From: Cryobacterium ruanii
GTDB lineage: Bacteria > Actinomycetota > Actinomycetes > Actinomycetales > Microbacteriaceae
NCBI RefSeq assembly: GCF_004404055.1
Contig: NZ_SOHK01000015.1
Location: 186,001-250,000, forward strand
DNA length: 64,000 bases
Reading direction: 5' to 3'
Every line of letters starts with the position of its first letter. Positions within the stretch are counted from its first letter, which is position 1. Below the pieces are notes generated by a model that was not told the DNA's origin, did no database searches, and saw only the letters and a program-made list of their open reading frames with translations. A program made the translations under genes and the position numbers. Positions 43,686 to 55,178 of this stretch are shown piece after piece.

Positions 43686-44405
43686 ATGGCAGGCATGCAG
43701 ATGCTGCCGTCCAGTCGCGTAGCCGGGCTCGTGCTCGCCGCCGGGGCCGGCTCTCGCTATGGCATGCCCAAGGCGCTCGTGCACGACGACGCCGGGCGTT
43801 CCTGGCTGCAGCACACCGTCGACGTACTGGCCGCGGCCGGATGCTCCCCCGTGATCGTCGCGCTCGGCGCCCGCGGGGCCGAGGCGGCGGCGCTGCTCGA
43901 ACCCGGTGAGGACGACCCGACCAGAGCGCCGGCCCAGGACGCAAACCGGCCACGGGCATCCGTTCTGATCCTGCAGGTCACCGACTGGGCCGAGGGACTC
44001 TCCGCTTCCCTGCGAGCCGGTCTGCGCTGCGCCCTCGACCAGCCCGGTCTCGCTGCCGTCGCGGTCGTTCCCGTGGACGTGCCCGATCTGAACGCGGCAA
44101 CCGTGGCCCGCCTGATTGGAACCAACGCCTCGACGAATGCGCCGGGTGCGGCGAATGGGGCAGGTGCGGCAGGTGCGGCAGGTGCGGCAGGTTTGCCGGT
44201 CACCGTGTTGGCCGGTACCCTGCGTCAGGCCCGGTTCGCCGGCCAGCCGGGGCATCCCGTCGTGATCGGGCGGGCGCATTGGGTGCCCCTCCTCGATACC
44301 CTCGCCGGGGACACCGGCGCCCGTCCATATCTGCGCGCGCACCCGGTCGAGCAGATCGAGTGCGGAGACCTCGGCACCGGTGCCGACGTCGACCGGCCGA
44401 ACTGA
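43686..44405 (+). CDS. MocA/MobA-like nucleotidyltransferase
   Basis: This 239-residue protein has the nucleotidyltransferase motif GLVLAAGAGSRYGMPKALVH and the segments LSASLRAGLRCAL and VVPVDVPDLNAATVARLIG. The C-terminal part is QPGHPVVIGRAHW. It is probably the molybdenum-cofactor cytidylyltransferase (MocA type) that matures the nearby xanthine dehydrogenase. A Gly-Ala repeat insert is encoded by 9-bp repeats at 44161-44187. Confidence 0.82.
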   Translation: MAGMQMLPSSRVAGLVLAAGAGSRYGMPKALVHDDAGRSWLQHTVDVLAAAGCSPVIVALGARGAEAAALLEPGEDDPTRAPAQDANRPRASVLILQVTDWAEGLSASLRAGLRCALDQPGLAAVAVVPVDVPDLNAATVARLIGTNASTNAPGAANGAGAAGAAGAAGLPVTVLAGTLRQARFAGQPGHPVVIGRAHWVPLLDTLAGDTGARPYLRAHPVEQIECGDLGTGADVDRPN

Positions 44406-44858
44406 CCGATTCCGCTCAACCGGCGCAACCGGCGCAACAAGATCGTTTTCACCGTACTAAAGCCCCAATCTCGACCGGATACCAGAAGTCTTGCGATCAC
44501 GGCCGCTTGCGACTTTCTGAGTCAGCAGACTGGTAGCGGGCGAGAAACGGTGCCGCGCCTCGCCTCGGCACGCCCGGCTGCGCCCCGCCCCGCCGTGCTG
44601 TACCTCTTCGCGTCGTGCTGTGGCCCGCCCCGACCCGCCGTACTTCGTGACGCCCTGCCCCGCCCCGCCCCCGCCCCCGCCGTGCTTAGCGACGCCCCGC
44701 GACGCCCCGTTGGACTGTACCTCGTCACGCCCGCCGCACCATGATGGGCCGTGCCGTGTATTGCGCACAGCGCAGGGACGAGCAGCCACGGGCAGTGCTG
44801 GGCTTGAGTACCGGTAGACGTCGAGGGGGCGACCTCGACGCGGGTCGTCCCCGTCTCG
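44406..44858. other. Gene-poor C-rich low-complexity stretch
   Basis: I see no gene I can support here. Between about 44570 and 44740 the + strand has imperfect repeats built on CGCCGTGCT/CGCCGTACT and CCCCGCC. On the minus strand these read as Gly-rich nonsense. Around 44815-44858 there is GTCGAG/CTCGAC-type dyad sequence. It ends at the DUF222 remnant. Confidence 0.6.
44658..44678 (-). other. G-quadruplex-forming motif
   Basis: Four runs of C (4, 4, 5 and 5) are each separated by a single G on the + strand. The minus strand is therefore four G-runs with one-base loops, the most stable G-quadruplex pattern. It lies in the gene-poor stretch 253 bp past the MocA-like gene. Confidence 0.75.
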
Positions 44859-45133
44859 TTAGTCGAGCCCGTCGACGCCGTGCTGGGCTTGTCGAAGCAG
44901 ACCGCCATTTCGTGAGCCGCCGCTTTCTACTTTGCCGGCCACGCGCGGGGTGACGGCTGGCGGTCCAAGCGGGGCCGGCTGCAGAAGCGGGTTCTTGCTG
45001 GGCAAGTCGATCAGTGCTCGCGTCGGGTCGATCTCGATCGGGGTTTGTAGGCAGTACAGGCCGCCTCGGAGGAAGATTTTCCAGTGTCGGTTGTGAAGCA
45101 GCAGGCGGTGCGGGGTGCGACCTGATACAGGTA
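44859..45133 (-). pseudogene. 3' remnant of a DUF222/HNH endonuclease gene
   Basis: A minus-strand frame ending at TAA 44859-44861 reads RTPHRLLLHNRHWKI, then GGLYCLQTPIEIDP and LPSKNPLLQPAPLGPPAV. This resembles the C-terminal end of the DUF222/HNH proteins that are repeated in Microbacteriaceae genomes. The catalytic HNH part and the start are absent. The frame runs into the 3' end of the glycosyltransferase gene. It is likely a leftover from recombination. Confidence 0.55.
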
Positions 45134-46447
45134 CTAACCCCGAGCCGGCACCCGGGCGAGCGCCGCGTAGGCACGCTGCGCGCCGGATTGCCGGGTCAGT
45201 GACAGCGCGAGGGCATCGAGGCGGGCGCGCGGGTCGCCCGTGAGACGCAGCATCCGCTCGCAGGCTGTGCGCAGGTCGGTGACGGTGGCGGTGTTGGGCG
45301 GCAGCGAGGTGCCGAAGCCCGCCGCCTCGAGGGCGGCCGCGCCGGCGAACTGGTCGGTTGAGAACGGCAGCACGACCAGCGCAACTCCGGCCCTCATCGC
45401 CTCGGTCACTGAGTTGTTGCCGCCGTGGGTGACGGCGAGGGCGGCTGCCTGCAGTAGGCGTACCTGCGGCAGGAAAGCGCGTACCAGCCAGGCGGCGGGC
45501 ATGGCCCCCAGCTCGGTGGGGTCGGTCGCCCCGACCGCGATGGCGACCCGCACCGGAAGGCCCTCGAGGGCGGCGATGACGCGCGCGAGCACGTCTCCGC
45601 GCACCGAGAGAAAACTTCCGAAACTGACGTAGACCACGGGCAGCGAATTGGCCGCCAGCCAGGCCTCAACCTGGGGGTCGACGGCCTCGGAGCGCACGGC
45701 CGACCCGAGAAACACATGGGGTGGCAAAGAACCGGTGCGTGCCGGCGGATGCAATTCGGCCGGATAGTTGAGCAGCAGCACGTCGCCGACCTCCTGGAAG
45801 GCGTCGACGCTCAGCCGCGCTTCCGGATCGAGCTCGATCAGGGCCTCGTTCCACTGGGCCGTGAACGTGTCGCGCACGGCCTCGCACTGCAGTTCCAGCA
45901 GGGCCAGCTCCGCGGCGGCGGGCGAGAACACGGCGGGCCAGGCCGGCGGATAGCCGTAGACCTCCGCGCCCACGGGCAGTGCCGACGGATGCCCCAGCAC
46001 GACGTCCGCGTGCGCAACACCGGCGCTGAGCAACCCCAGCCGGGCGCTGAAAGCGAGATGGTCGACGATCACCTGGTCCGGCTGCACCCGGGCGACGATG
46101 CTCTGCACCTCGCGGGCTATCTCGACGGGGTTGTAGAGCAGGTCGCTGCTGCGCGCCTCGGCCTGAAAGCGCAGGGTGTCGACCATGCCACGGCGGGTCG
46201 CCTCGAAAAAGCCGCGCAGGGCGTCGTCTTCGCCGACGGGCTGCGCTTCGACCCGAATCGTGCCGGGGTTGGAGCCGCGACCCAATTGCAGGTTCTCCCG
46301 TTCGAAGCCGAACGCGGTCACGATGTCGGCCGTGGCTGGTCCGCTGGCGACCACGACGCGTTCGCCGGCCTGCGCCCAGGCGGTGCCGAGCGTGGCGAGT
46401 GGGTACAGGTGTGAGGCGTAGTCCGGGCTGATGATCAGCAGGGTCAC
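45134..46447 (-). CDS. GT1-type (UGT/macrolide family) glycosyltransferase
   Basis: This 437-residue protein has a GT-B fold. The N-terminus is VTLLIISPDYASHLYPLATL. The donor-binding motif is in ALAVTHGGNNSVTEAMRAGV, then LVVLPFSTDQ. VVYVSFGSFLSVRGDVLARV precedes it. The GTG 46447 start overlaps the upstream glycosyltransferase stop as GTGA, so the two are coupled. The acceptor is unknown; a lipid, antibiotic or carotenoid are possible. Confidence 0.85.
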   Translation of the reverse strand: MTLLIISPDYASHLYPLATLGTAWAQAGERVVVASGPATADIVTAFGFERENLQLGRGSNPGTIRVEAQPVGEDDALRGFFEATRRGMVDTLRFQAEARSSDLLYNPVEIAREVQSIVARVQPDQVIVDHLAFSARLGLLSAGVAHADVVLGHPSALPVGAEVYGYPPAWPAVFSPAAAELALLELQCEAVRDTFTAQWNEALIELDPEARLSVDAFQEVGDVLLLNYPAELHPPARTGSLPPHVFLGSAVRSEAVDPQVEAWLAANSLPVVYVSFGSFLSVRGDVLARVIAALEGLPVRVAIAVGATDPTELGAMPAAWLVRAFLPQVRLLQAAALAVTHGGNNSVTEAMRAGVALVVLPFSTDQFAGAAALEAAGFGTSLPPNTATVTDLRTACERMLRLTGDPRARLDALALSLTRQSGAQRAYAALARVPARG

Positions 46448-48732
46448 GAAACGCTCAGCTCCCACACGGCCGGCTCGAAGGCCACGGCGACGTCGCGGTA
46501 GACGCCGGCGAGGGTGGTCGCCATCGCCTCGATCGTGAAGTTGTCCACGACCATGGTGCGGGCCCGAGCCGCGCTGGCACCGCCGTGAACGCCGCACGCC
46601 GCGGTGAGCGCGTCGGTGACGGCGCGGGCCAAGGCTGCGCCGTCACCGGTGTTGACAAGAAAACCGGTCACACCGTGCTCGACGTACGTGGCCGGTCCGC
46701 CGCCGTCGGGTGCAACCACCATGAGCCCGGTCGCCATCGCCTCGAGCAAGGCGATGCCGAACTCCTCCTTCATGCTCGCGCAGACATACACACCGAATGG
46801 TGCTGCGAGGCCGGGCCGACCGTATCGGACCGCGGCGAGCCAGCGGGTGACGGTGTCGTTGGCGCGGTGTCCGGCCAGCAGCAGACCCAGGGCCGCCGCC
46901 TCGCCGAGGTCTCCGCTCGCCAACGACCGGGCAATGTGCGCCAGTTCCTTGCCCTCATCAGACGACGGATGCTCCAGGTCGCCCCCCACGATCAGCAGAT
47001 TGCAGCGCGCCTGTAATTTTGGATCGGTGTTCCAGGTCTCGACCAGTGCGGCCATGCCCTTGACCCGGTGCAGGCGACCGACGCTGATCAGCAGGGGCAG
47101 GCCGCGCCGCTCGGGCGGAAGGGTGCCGAGCAGGGCGTCGAGCTGTTCGAAGGCTACGGCGGCTGGTTCAGCTGCGGCCCGGGCGTGGGCGTCACGGGAG
47201 ACCAGCAGGCTACCGCCGGTCAGGCCAAGCGATCCGAGGGCATCCGTTCGGGAACGGTCGATCACCGAGAGGTCGATGCCTTCCGGAATGACGGAGTGCC
47301 GTTCGGGGTGCGCGTTGATGTCGATGCCGGTCAGCCGCTCGATGTCCTGTTGCAGGTGCGGGCGCGGAAACAGAACGGTGTGCGCGGCATCCGCGGCGAG
47401 CCGTTGCACGAGGCGGGCGCGAAACCAAAAGTGTTCGACCGCATCGACCGTGCCGAAGTTGGCTCGGGTGAGGGCGCCGCTCGATTCGAGCGAGTCGATC
47501 ACGCCGTGCGGGTCGGGTGCCACGGTGAACACCACCGGAATGTCGAGGTCACGGGCAACGGTCGCCGCTGCGAGGCTGCCGACGTCGGCCATGCGCAGGT
47601 GAATCGCGTCGACCACGCCGGCCGAGCGCAAAATGCGGCGGATGCCACGTTGCGCTGCGACGCGCCTGGGCCAGGCGTCGGTCGAGGGCACCGGGCCGCC
47701 GACGAAGGGCACGGCTGCGAACGAGTGCCTGGGCAGGGTCGATCCGACGTCGGCGATGGCGTTGAGCGCGTCGTCGTGGGTGCCACGTGAGATGGTGATG
47801 ACCCGGTCGACCCCGCCGGCAGCACGGACTCCACTCGTGCCGGCTGAACGTGTGCCGGCTGCGCTCGTACCGGCTACCAGGGCGTCGCCGAGGCGCACAA
47901 GTAGGGTGGCGATGCCGCCATTGTCTCCGGCGCCCACCTGAGACAGCTCACCGTCGATATCGGCGTGCAAGAACAGCTGGGCGATCGTGGTGCCGCGGTT
48001 CCACGGCGCGCGCGGGACGTCCGTCGCCGTGAGGTCGAACAGCGCCAGTCGCGCGACTGCGGCGAGCTCACCGGTTTCGCAAGCGGATGCCGCAGCATCC
48101 GCTTGCGAGAGCGCGCTGAGCAGCGAGATGACGGCCGGGCTCGGGGCTCGGTCGCCCAGGGCTGCGATCGCGGCAACGCGGGCGTGCAGATTCTCGGAGC
48201 TGTCGGTGGCGACGCGACGCAGCAGGCGTTCGGGAACGCGACCGGGAACGAGGCCGATGGTCTCGACCAGGCGGGCGCGGGCGAAAGTTTCGCTGACTCC
48301 CAACAGGGCGCCCTCCAGAAACAGGCCAACCTGGTCGGCGGCCGAGGAACCCCACTGCTCCAGGGTGCGCTGGGCGAGCATACCCGTGAAACCGCCCTTC
48401 CGCACGAGCGTGACGAGGCCCGCGATGGCGTCATAGCGCGGCAGGCGGGTGCCGAGGGCCCAGGCCGCGTGCTCGCGCAGAAACGCCGAGTCGTGGTGCA
48501 ACAGGGCAACGAGAACCTCGTCGGCGGAATCGTCGAACACCTGGGCTAGAGCGTGTACCGCCGCGATGGCGGTGAGTTGGTCGTTCGGGTCGATGGCCGC
48601 CTGGGCCAGCATTCGCACGGCCCGAACTCCACCATCACGAGCGGCGGCGACGGTGAGGTCATCGGCGCGTCGGATACCGTCAAGAATAGTGGCGGCAGCA
48701 CGCTGCTCGTCCAGGGCGGTGTGGGTGGCCAC
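46444..48732 (-). CDS. HEAT-repeat/GT4 glycosyltransferase fusion
   Basis: This 762-residue protein starts at GTG 48732 with GGGAGGAG upstream. The first 220 or so residues are HEAT-like helical repeats (TAIAAVHALAQVFDDSADEV, REHAAWALGTRLPRYDAIAG, and ARVAAIAALGDRAPSPAV). The rest is a GT4 glycosyltransferase (RGLPLLISVGRLHRVKGMAA and the E-x7-E region EEFGIALLEAMATGLMVVAP). HEAT repeats may bind a partner protein. The product is unknown. It leads a two-gene unit with the GT1-type enzyme. Confidence 0.85.
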   Translation of the reverse strand: MATHTALDEQRAAATILDGIRRADDLTVAAARDGGVRAVRMLAQAAIDPNDQLTAIAAVHALAQVFDDSADEVLVALLHHDSAFLREHAAWALGTRLPRYDAIAGLVTLVRKGGFTGMLAQRTLEQWGSSAADQVGLFLEGALLGVSETFARARLVETIGLVPGRVPERLLRRVATDSSENLHARVAAIAALGDRAPSPAVISLLSALSQADAAASACETGELAAVARLALFDLTATDVPRAPWNRGTTIAQLFLHADIDGELSQVGAGDNGGIATLLVRLGDALVAGTSAAGTRSAGTSGVRAAGGVDRVITISRGTHDDALNAIADVGSTLPRHSFAAVPFVGGPVPSTDAWPRRVAAQRGIRRILRSAGVVDAIHLRMADVGSLAAATVARDLDIPVVFTVAPDPHGVIDSLESSGALTRANFGTVDAVEHFWFRARLVQRLAADAAHTVLFPRPHLQQDIERLTGIDINAHPERHSVIPEGIDLSVIDRSRTDALGSLGLTGGSLLVSRDAHARAAAEPAAVAFEQLDALLGTLPPERRGLPLLISVGRLHRVKGMAALVETWNTDPKLQARCNLLIVGGDLEHPSSDEGKELAHIARSLASGDLGEAAALGLLLAGHRANDTVTRWLAAVRYGRPGLAAPFGVYVCASMKEEFGIALLEAMATGLMVVAPDGGGPATYVEHGVTGFLVNTGDGAALARAVTDALTAACGVHGGASAARARTMVVDNFTIEAMATTLAGVYRDVAVAFEPAVWELSVS

Positions 48733-48872
48733 GTGCGTCTCCTCCCCGCGAAAAATTCCGCGGATCGATCGCGGCGATTCGGGCCCGCCGCGAGTGAACA
48801 GGGGTTGATTTCGGCTTGTAGCCGCTGGGAACAAAATCTAAAAATCCGAGAGTGATGAGCCCGAATTCAATT

Positions 48873-48891
48873 TAGCTAACTGAGTTAGCTA
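48873..48891. promoter_or_regulatory. Perfect 19-bp palindrome upstream of the glycosyltransferases
   Basis: TAGCTAACT-G-AGTTAGCTA is a perfect 9-1-9 palindrome, AT-rich in a GC-rich setting, 141 bp before the GTG of the HEAT/GT4 gene. It looks like an operator for a dimeric repressor such as MarR or TetR. No regulator gene is next to it. Confidence 0.65.
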
Positions 48892-48965
48892 TGTTCCCAA
48901 TCGTCATCATTGCATGAATGTCGAAACTTAAGCTGAGAGAAACCGTCGCCACGCTGGAAAGACAA

Positions 48966-49002
48966 ATAGAGTCACGCACCAATAATCGGTGCGTGACTCT
49001 AT
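48966..49002 (-). terminator. Terminator of the OFA transporter unit
   Basis: Perfect 15-bp arms (48966-48980 and 48988-49002, ATAGAGTCACGCACC and its complement) enclose a 7-nt loop. The minus strand then reads TTTGTCTTTCC. It is 22 bp after the small membrane peptide gene. Confidence 0.85.
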
Positions 49003-49024
49003 CAATTACGTTGAGGATTCCGGC

Positions 49025-49126
49025 TCAGCCGAACAGAGCCGTCACCCTGGTGAGCGTTTGAAATATGCCGAAGGCGAGCGGGATTCCTACCAGCGCCCAC
49101 GCGACGACGAGTTTCGCTTTCTTCAT
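49025..49126 (-). CDS. 33-residue membrane peptide coupled to the OFA transporter
   Basis: A short gene encodes MKKAKLVVAWALVGIPLAFG followed by IFQTLTRVTALFG. This is a basic start and one hydrophobic helix. It has AAAGGA upstream, and its ATG overlaps the transporter stop as ATGA. It is followed by a strong terminator. Small single-helix proteins in this position are known as MFS transporter small subunits for OFA-type carriers. Its exact role is unproven. Confidence 0.8.
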   Translation of the reverse strand: MKKAKLVVAWALVGIPLAFGIFQTLTRVTALFG

Positions 49127-50517
49127 GATCGATCCTTTCCGGCGGTTGCACCAACGAGAGGCTTGACGGTTTCATGAAAGTCCGTGTGCACCGGTCGTAC
49201 GAACAGGTTTGCGATGAAGCCGACCACGAGCAATCCGACCATGGTGAGCAGTGCTGGCTGATAGGCAGCGGCATTCAGCTCCCCCGGTGCGCCCTGGGCG
49301 TCCAGGAACGAGTTGACAATGAGCGGTCCCGCGATACCGGCGGCCGACCAGGCGGTCAGCAGCCGACCGTGGATGGCACCCACTTGAAAGGTTCCGAACA
49401 GATCACGCAAATAGGCCGGAATGGTGGCGAAACCGCCGCCATAGAACGAGATGATGATGAAGGCCAACACCACGTAGAGGGCGGTCGTACTCGGGCCGAA
49501 GAGCGCCAACAAGAGGTACAGCACCGTGCCGACTCCGAGGTAAACCATGTAGATGTTCTTGCGGCCGGTCTTGTCCGAGGTGGCCGACCAGACGAAGCGT
49601 CCTCCCATATTGGCGAGCGACAGAAGGCCGACGAAGCCGCCAGCGACGGCTGCCGAGACCAACGAGTTACCGTCGTTCTGCCGAAAGAAGTCCTGGATCA
49701 TCGGAGCGGCCTGCTCGAGAATGCCGATTCCGGCGGTGACGTTGCAGAACAACACGACCCAAAGCAGCCAGAACTGACGCGTTCGAATGGAGTTTTTGGC
49801 TGAGACGTGGTTGCTGGTGACGAGGGCTTTGGCACGCACCTTCGACGGATCGAATCCGGTCGGTAGCCAATCGGCGGCCGGAACCTTGATCGTGAAGGCA
49901 CCGAACATCATGTAGGCACAGTAGATCACCGCGAGGGTGACAAACAGCTTGCCCACCGCGTCGCCGCTGGCTACCCAGTTCGCTGCCCCGGAATTCGGGT
50001 CATAGAAGCTGAGCAGCATGGTCGATACCGGGCTGGCGATGAGCGCGCCGCCACCGAAGCCCATGATCGCCATGCCGGTTGCCAGGCCGGGGCGGTCTGG
50101 GAACCATTTGATGAGCGTGGAGACCGGCGAGATGTAGCCGATACCCAACCCGATACCACCGATGAGCCCGTATCCGACGTAGACCAGCCACAGCTGGTTG
50201 GTGAATATCCCGAGGGAACCGATGAGGAATCCGCCCGACCAGAACAGGGCTGCGACGAACATGGCCTTGCGCGGCCCGTTGGTGTCGACCCAGGTACCCA
50301 TGACGGCCGCGGAGAGGCCGAGCATCACGATGGCGATCGAGAAAATCACCCCGATCTGCACCAGGCTGGCGTCGAAGTGCGCCACGAGCGCAGTTTTGTA
50401 GACGCTCGTGGCGTACGCCTGGCCGATGCAGAGGTGCACGGCGAGGGCGGCCGGCGGAATGAGCCAGCGGTTGAATCCGGGTGGGGCGATGGTGCGGTCT
50501 CGATCGAGCCAGCTCAT
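49123..50517 (-). CDS. OFA-family MFS transporter (oxalate/formate antiporter-like)
   Basis: This 464-residue protein has about 12 membrane segments. OFA-family features are visible (HLCIGQAYATSVYKTALVAH, GIGLGIGYISPVSTLIKWFP, and MAIMGFGGGALIASPVS). It likely moves formate, oxalate or another small carboxylate. It diverges from the FdhF/YdeP-type oxidoreductase gene with a 211-bp shared upstream region, which supports a link to formate. Confidence 0.88.
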   Translation of the reverse strand: MSWLDRDRTIAPPGFNRWLIPPAALAVHLCIGQAYATSVYKTALVAHFDASLVQIGVIFSIAIVMLGLSAAVMGTWVDTNGPRKAMFVAALFWSGGFLIGSLGIFTNQLWLVYVGYGLIGGIGLGIGYISPVSTLIKWFPDRPGLATGMAIMGFGGGALIASPVSTMLLSFYDPNSGAANWVASGDAVGKLFVTLAVIYCAYMMFGAFTIKVPAADWLPTGFDPSKVRAKALVTSNHVSAKNSIRTRQFWLLWVVLFCNVTAGIGILEQAAPMIQDFFRQNDGNSLVSAAVAGGFVGLLSLANMGGRFVWSATSDKTGRKNIYMVYLGVGTVLYLLLALFGPSTTALYVVLAFIIISFYGGGFATIPAYLRDLFGTFQVGAIHGRLLTAWSAAGIAGPLIVNSFLDAQGAPGELNAAAYQPALLTMVGLLVVGFIANLFVRPVHTDFHETVKPLVGATAGKDRS

Positions 50518-50728
50518 TGAGTTATCCTTGCTGCCGGGGAGGCGAATAGCGACGTTGCTGTGCGTGTCAGCGTGTTCGCGGTGACCATGAAAGTAATGGT
50601 CGACCGGGAACTCTGAAACTCTGCGAAGTACAGACTATATGAACGGTTCGAAGGATTTCTCTCTCGGATTCACCACCCATTTCGCGGTTCGGGGAAATTT
50701 CCCCTCGTCGGCAAGGCAGGATAGATCT

Positions 50729-53029
<2,301 letters not shown>

Positions 53030-53035
53030 TTTGAG

Positions 53036-53890
53036 CTAGGCGGCGTGAACGCTACGCTGTGCGTCGACGATGCGGTCGCCGCCGGCGTAGATGACCATGG
53101 AGTTGCCGCGGAGAAAGCCGACCAGGGTCATGCCGACCTCGACGGCGAACTCCGCGGCCAGTGACGACGGTGCCGATACAGCGGCGAGTACCGGGATGCC
53201 CGCCATCAGGGCCTTCTGGGTAAGTTCAAAACTCGCCCTGCTCGACACCATGAGCACGGTGCCGGTCAGCGGTAGCCTGTTCTCTTTGACCGCCCACCCG
53301 ATGACCTTGTCTACGGCATTGTGCCGGCCGACATCTTCGCGCAGAACGAGGAGTTCGCCGGTGGCAGCATCGAAGAGTCCGGCCGCGTGAATGCCACCGG
53401 TCTTCTCGAACACGTTCTGCCCCGCTCGCAGTTTTTCGGGAAAAGTTGTGAGCGATTCGGCAGTTACTCGCACCGGGTCATCCGCTATTTTGAAGGTTGA
53501 TTTGGTGCGCACCGCATCGATGCTCTCTTTGCCGCAGAGACCACAGGAACTGTTGGTCAGCAGCGAGCGTTCCAGACTCGGTGCGGGCGGCGTGACACCG
53601 GCGCCGAGCGTGACGTCGAGCACGTTGAAGGTGTTGACGCCGTCTGCAGTCGCGCCGGCGCAGTAGCGGGCGGAGTTGAAATCGTCGCCGCGGGTAATGA
53701 CACCTTCAGAGACCAGAAAACCGGCCGCGAGGTCGATGTCATTGCCCGGGGTGCGCATTGTGACGGCCAGGCGGCGGCCGTTTACTCGAATTTCCAACGG
53801 TTCCTCGACGGCGAGCAGATCTTCGCTGGCCAATGGTCGTTCGCCGACGGTAAGCCGGGTGATTTTGCGTCGCGCGGTGATTCTATTCAT
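53036..53890 (-). CDS. fdhD: Formate dehydrogenase accessory sulfurtransferase FdhD
   Basis: FdhD passes sulfur to the molybdenum cofactor of formate dehydrogenases. The 284 residues from ATG 53890 carry RLAVTMRTPGNDIDLAAGFL, then VSEGVI. The sulfur-relay motif is SSCGLCGKESIDAV, and LREDVGRHNAVDKVIGWA follows. An in-frame ATG at 54022 overlaps the moaA stop and would add 44 unconserved residues. It converges with the FdhF/YdeP-type gene. Confidence 0.93.
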   Translation of the reverse strand: MNRITARRKITRLTVGERPLASEDLLAVEEPLEIRVNGRRLAVTMRTPGNDIDLAAGFLVSEGVITRGDDFNSARYCAGATADGVNTFNVLDVTLGAGVTPPAPSLERSLLTNSSCGLCGKESIDAVRTKSTFKIADDPVRVTAESLTTFPEKLRAGQNVFEKTGGIHAAGLFDAATGELLVLREDVGRHNAVDKVIGWAVKENRLPLTGTVLMVSSRASFELTQKALMAGIPVLAAVSAPSSLAAEFAVEVGMTLVGFLRGNSMVIYAGGDRIVDAQRSVHAA

Positions 53891-54021
53891 AACCAAAGTC
53901 TGCCACGGGTCGGCATTCGCCGGGGGTGGGTATGTAAAACCGGTAGATTTCGCAACACGCCGGGTCACATTCGCCACAGCTCGGCGTGTCGTTTTCGGCG
54001 TAACGTACCCGACCACGTTCA

Positions 54022-55140
54022 TCAGCCGCCGATGTAGGACATTTCGATCTTCTTGGCACCGGAGGCCCTCAGCTCGCTGGTCTTGGCGCTGCGCAGCTGC
54101 GAATACCGGTCGGTGCGCTCGCGCCAGAGGTGCGCCATGACCGTGGAAAGCTCAGCGTCGGAGCAGCCGCCGCGCATGAGCGCCCGCAGGTCGTGGCCCT
54201 CGGTCGCGAACAGGCAGGTGAACAGCTTGCCGTCGGTCGACACCCGGGCACGGGAACAGGACTGGCAGAACGACTGCGTCACACTCGAAATAACGCCGAT
54301 CTCGCCGCCGCCGTCCTGGTAGCGCCAGCGGCGCGAGGTCTCGCCGTTGTAGTTCGGGGCGATCTCTTCGAGCGGCAGCTCAGCGTGAATGCGGTCGATG
54401 ACGTCTTTCGACGTCACGACCGCGCCCATCTCCCAGCCGTTGCTCGTGCCGACGTCCATGAATTCGATGAAACGCAGAATGTACGGGGTGTCCTTGAAGT
54501 GGCGCGCCATGGCCAGAATGTCCTGATCGTTTTTACCGCGCTGCACGACCATGTTGACCTTGATCGGGCCGAGTCCGACGGCTTCGGCCACGTCGATGCC
54601 GTGCAGCACCTTGGCAACCGGAAACTTGACGTCGTTCATGGTGCGAAACGTGGTGTCGTCGAGCGAGTCGAGCGACACAGTGACCCGCTTCAGGCCGGCA
54701 TCCTTGAGTGCCTGCGCTTTCACGGCCAGCGCCGACCCGTTTGTGGTGAGTGCGATGTCGATCTCACGCCCGTCGGGAGTGCGCAGCTCGGCCAGCAGGG
54801 CGATGAGGTCTTCGATGCCCTTACGCAGCAGCGGTTCGCCGCCGGTCAGCCGAATCTTCTCGACGCCGTGCGCGACGGCGATGCGCGCAAGCCGAGTGAG
54901 TTCCTCGAAGCTGAGTAGTTCGTCGTGTTCCATGAACGCGAAGTCCCGGCCGAAGATCTCCTTCGGCATGCAGTACACGCAGCGAAAGTTGCAGCGGTCG
55001 GTAACGCTCAGGCGCAGGTCGTGCAGCGGCCGATTCAACCGGTCGGTCACTAACCCGGTCGGCGGTTCGAGGTTCAACGGAATGTCCGCGCGCTCTCGAT
55101 AAAAGCGCGGCACTGGTTCTGCAAGGTCGATGCCGGTCAT
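54022..55140 (-). CDS. moaA: GTP 3',8-cyclase MoaA
   Basis: This radical-SAM enzyme is the first step of molybdopterin synthesis. The 372 residues hold the SAM cluster motif C50-x3-C54-x2-C57 ([15 protein letters not shown]). The C-terminal cluster is [20 protein letters not shown], and the protein ends in the required Gly-Gly. A structured leader precedes it. Confidence 0.96.
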   Translation of the reverse strand: MTGIDLAEPVPRFYRERADIPLNLEPPTGLVTDRLNRPLHDLRLSVTDRCNFRCVYCMPKEIFGRDFAFMEHDELLSFEELTRLARIAVAHGVEKIRLTGGEPLLRKGIEDLIALLAELRTPDGREIDIALTTNGSALAVKAQALKDAGLKRVTVSLDSLDDTTFRTMNDVKFPVAKVLHGIDVAEAVGLGPIKVNMVVQRGKNDQDILAMARHFKDTPYILRFIEFMDVGTSNGWEMGAVVTSKDVIDRIHAELPLEEIAPNYNGETSRRWRYQDGGGEIGVISSVTQSFCQSCSRARVSTDGKLFTCLFATEGHDLRALMRGGCSDAELSTVMAHLWRERTDRYSQLRSAKTSELRASGAKKIEMSYIGG

Positions 55141-55178
55141 GTTTCCAGCCTAAACCTCGCGCCCCGAACGAGCGTGCC

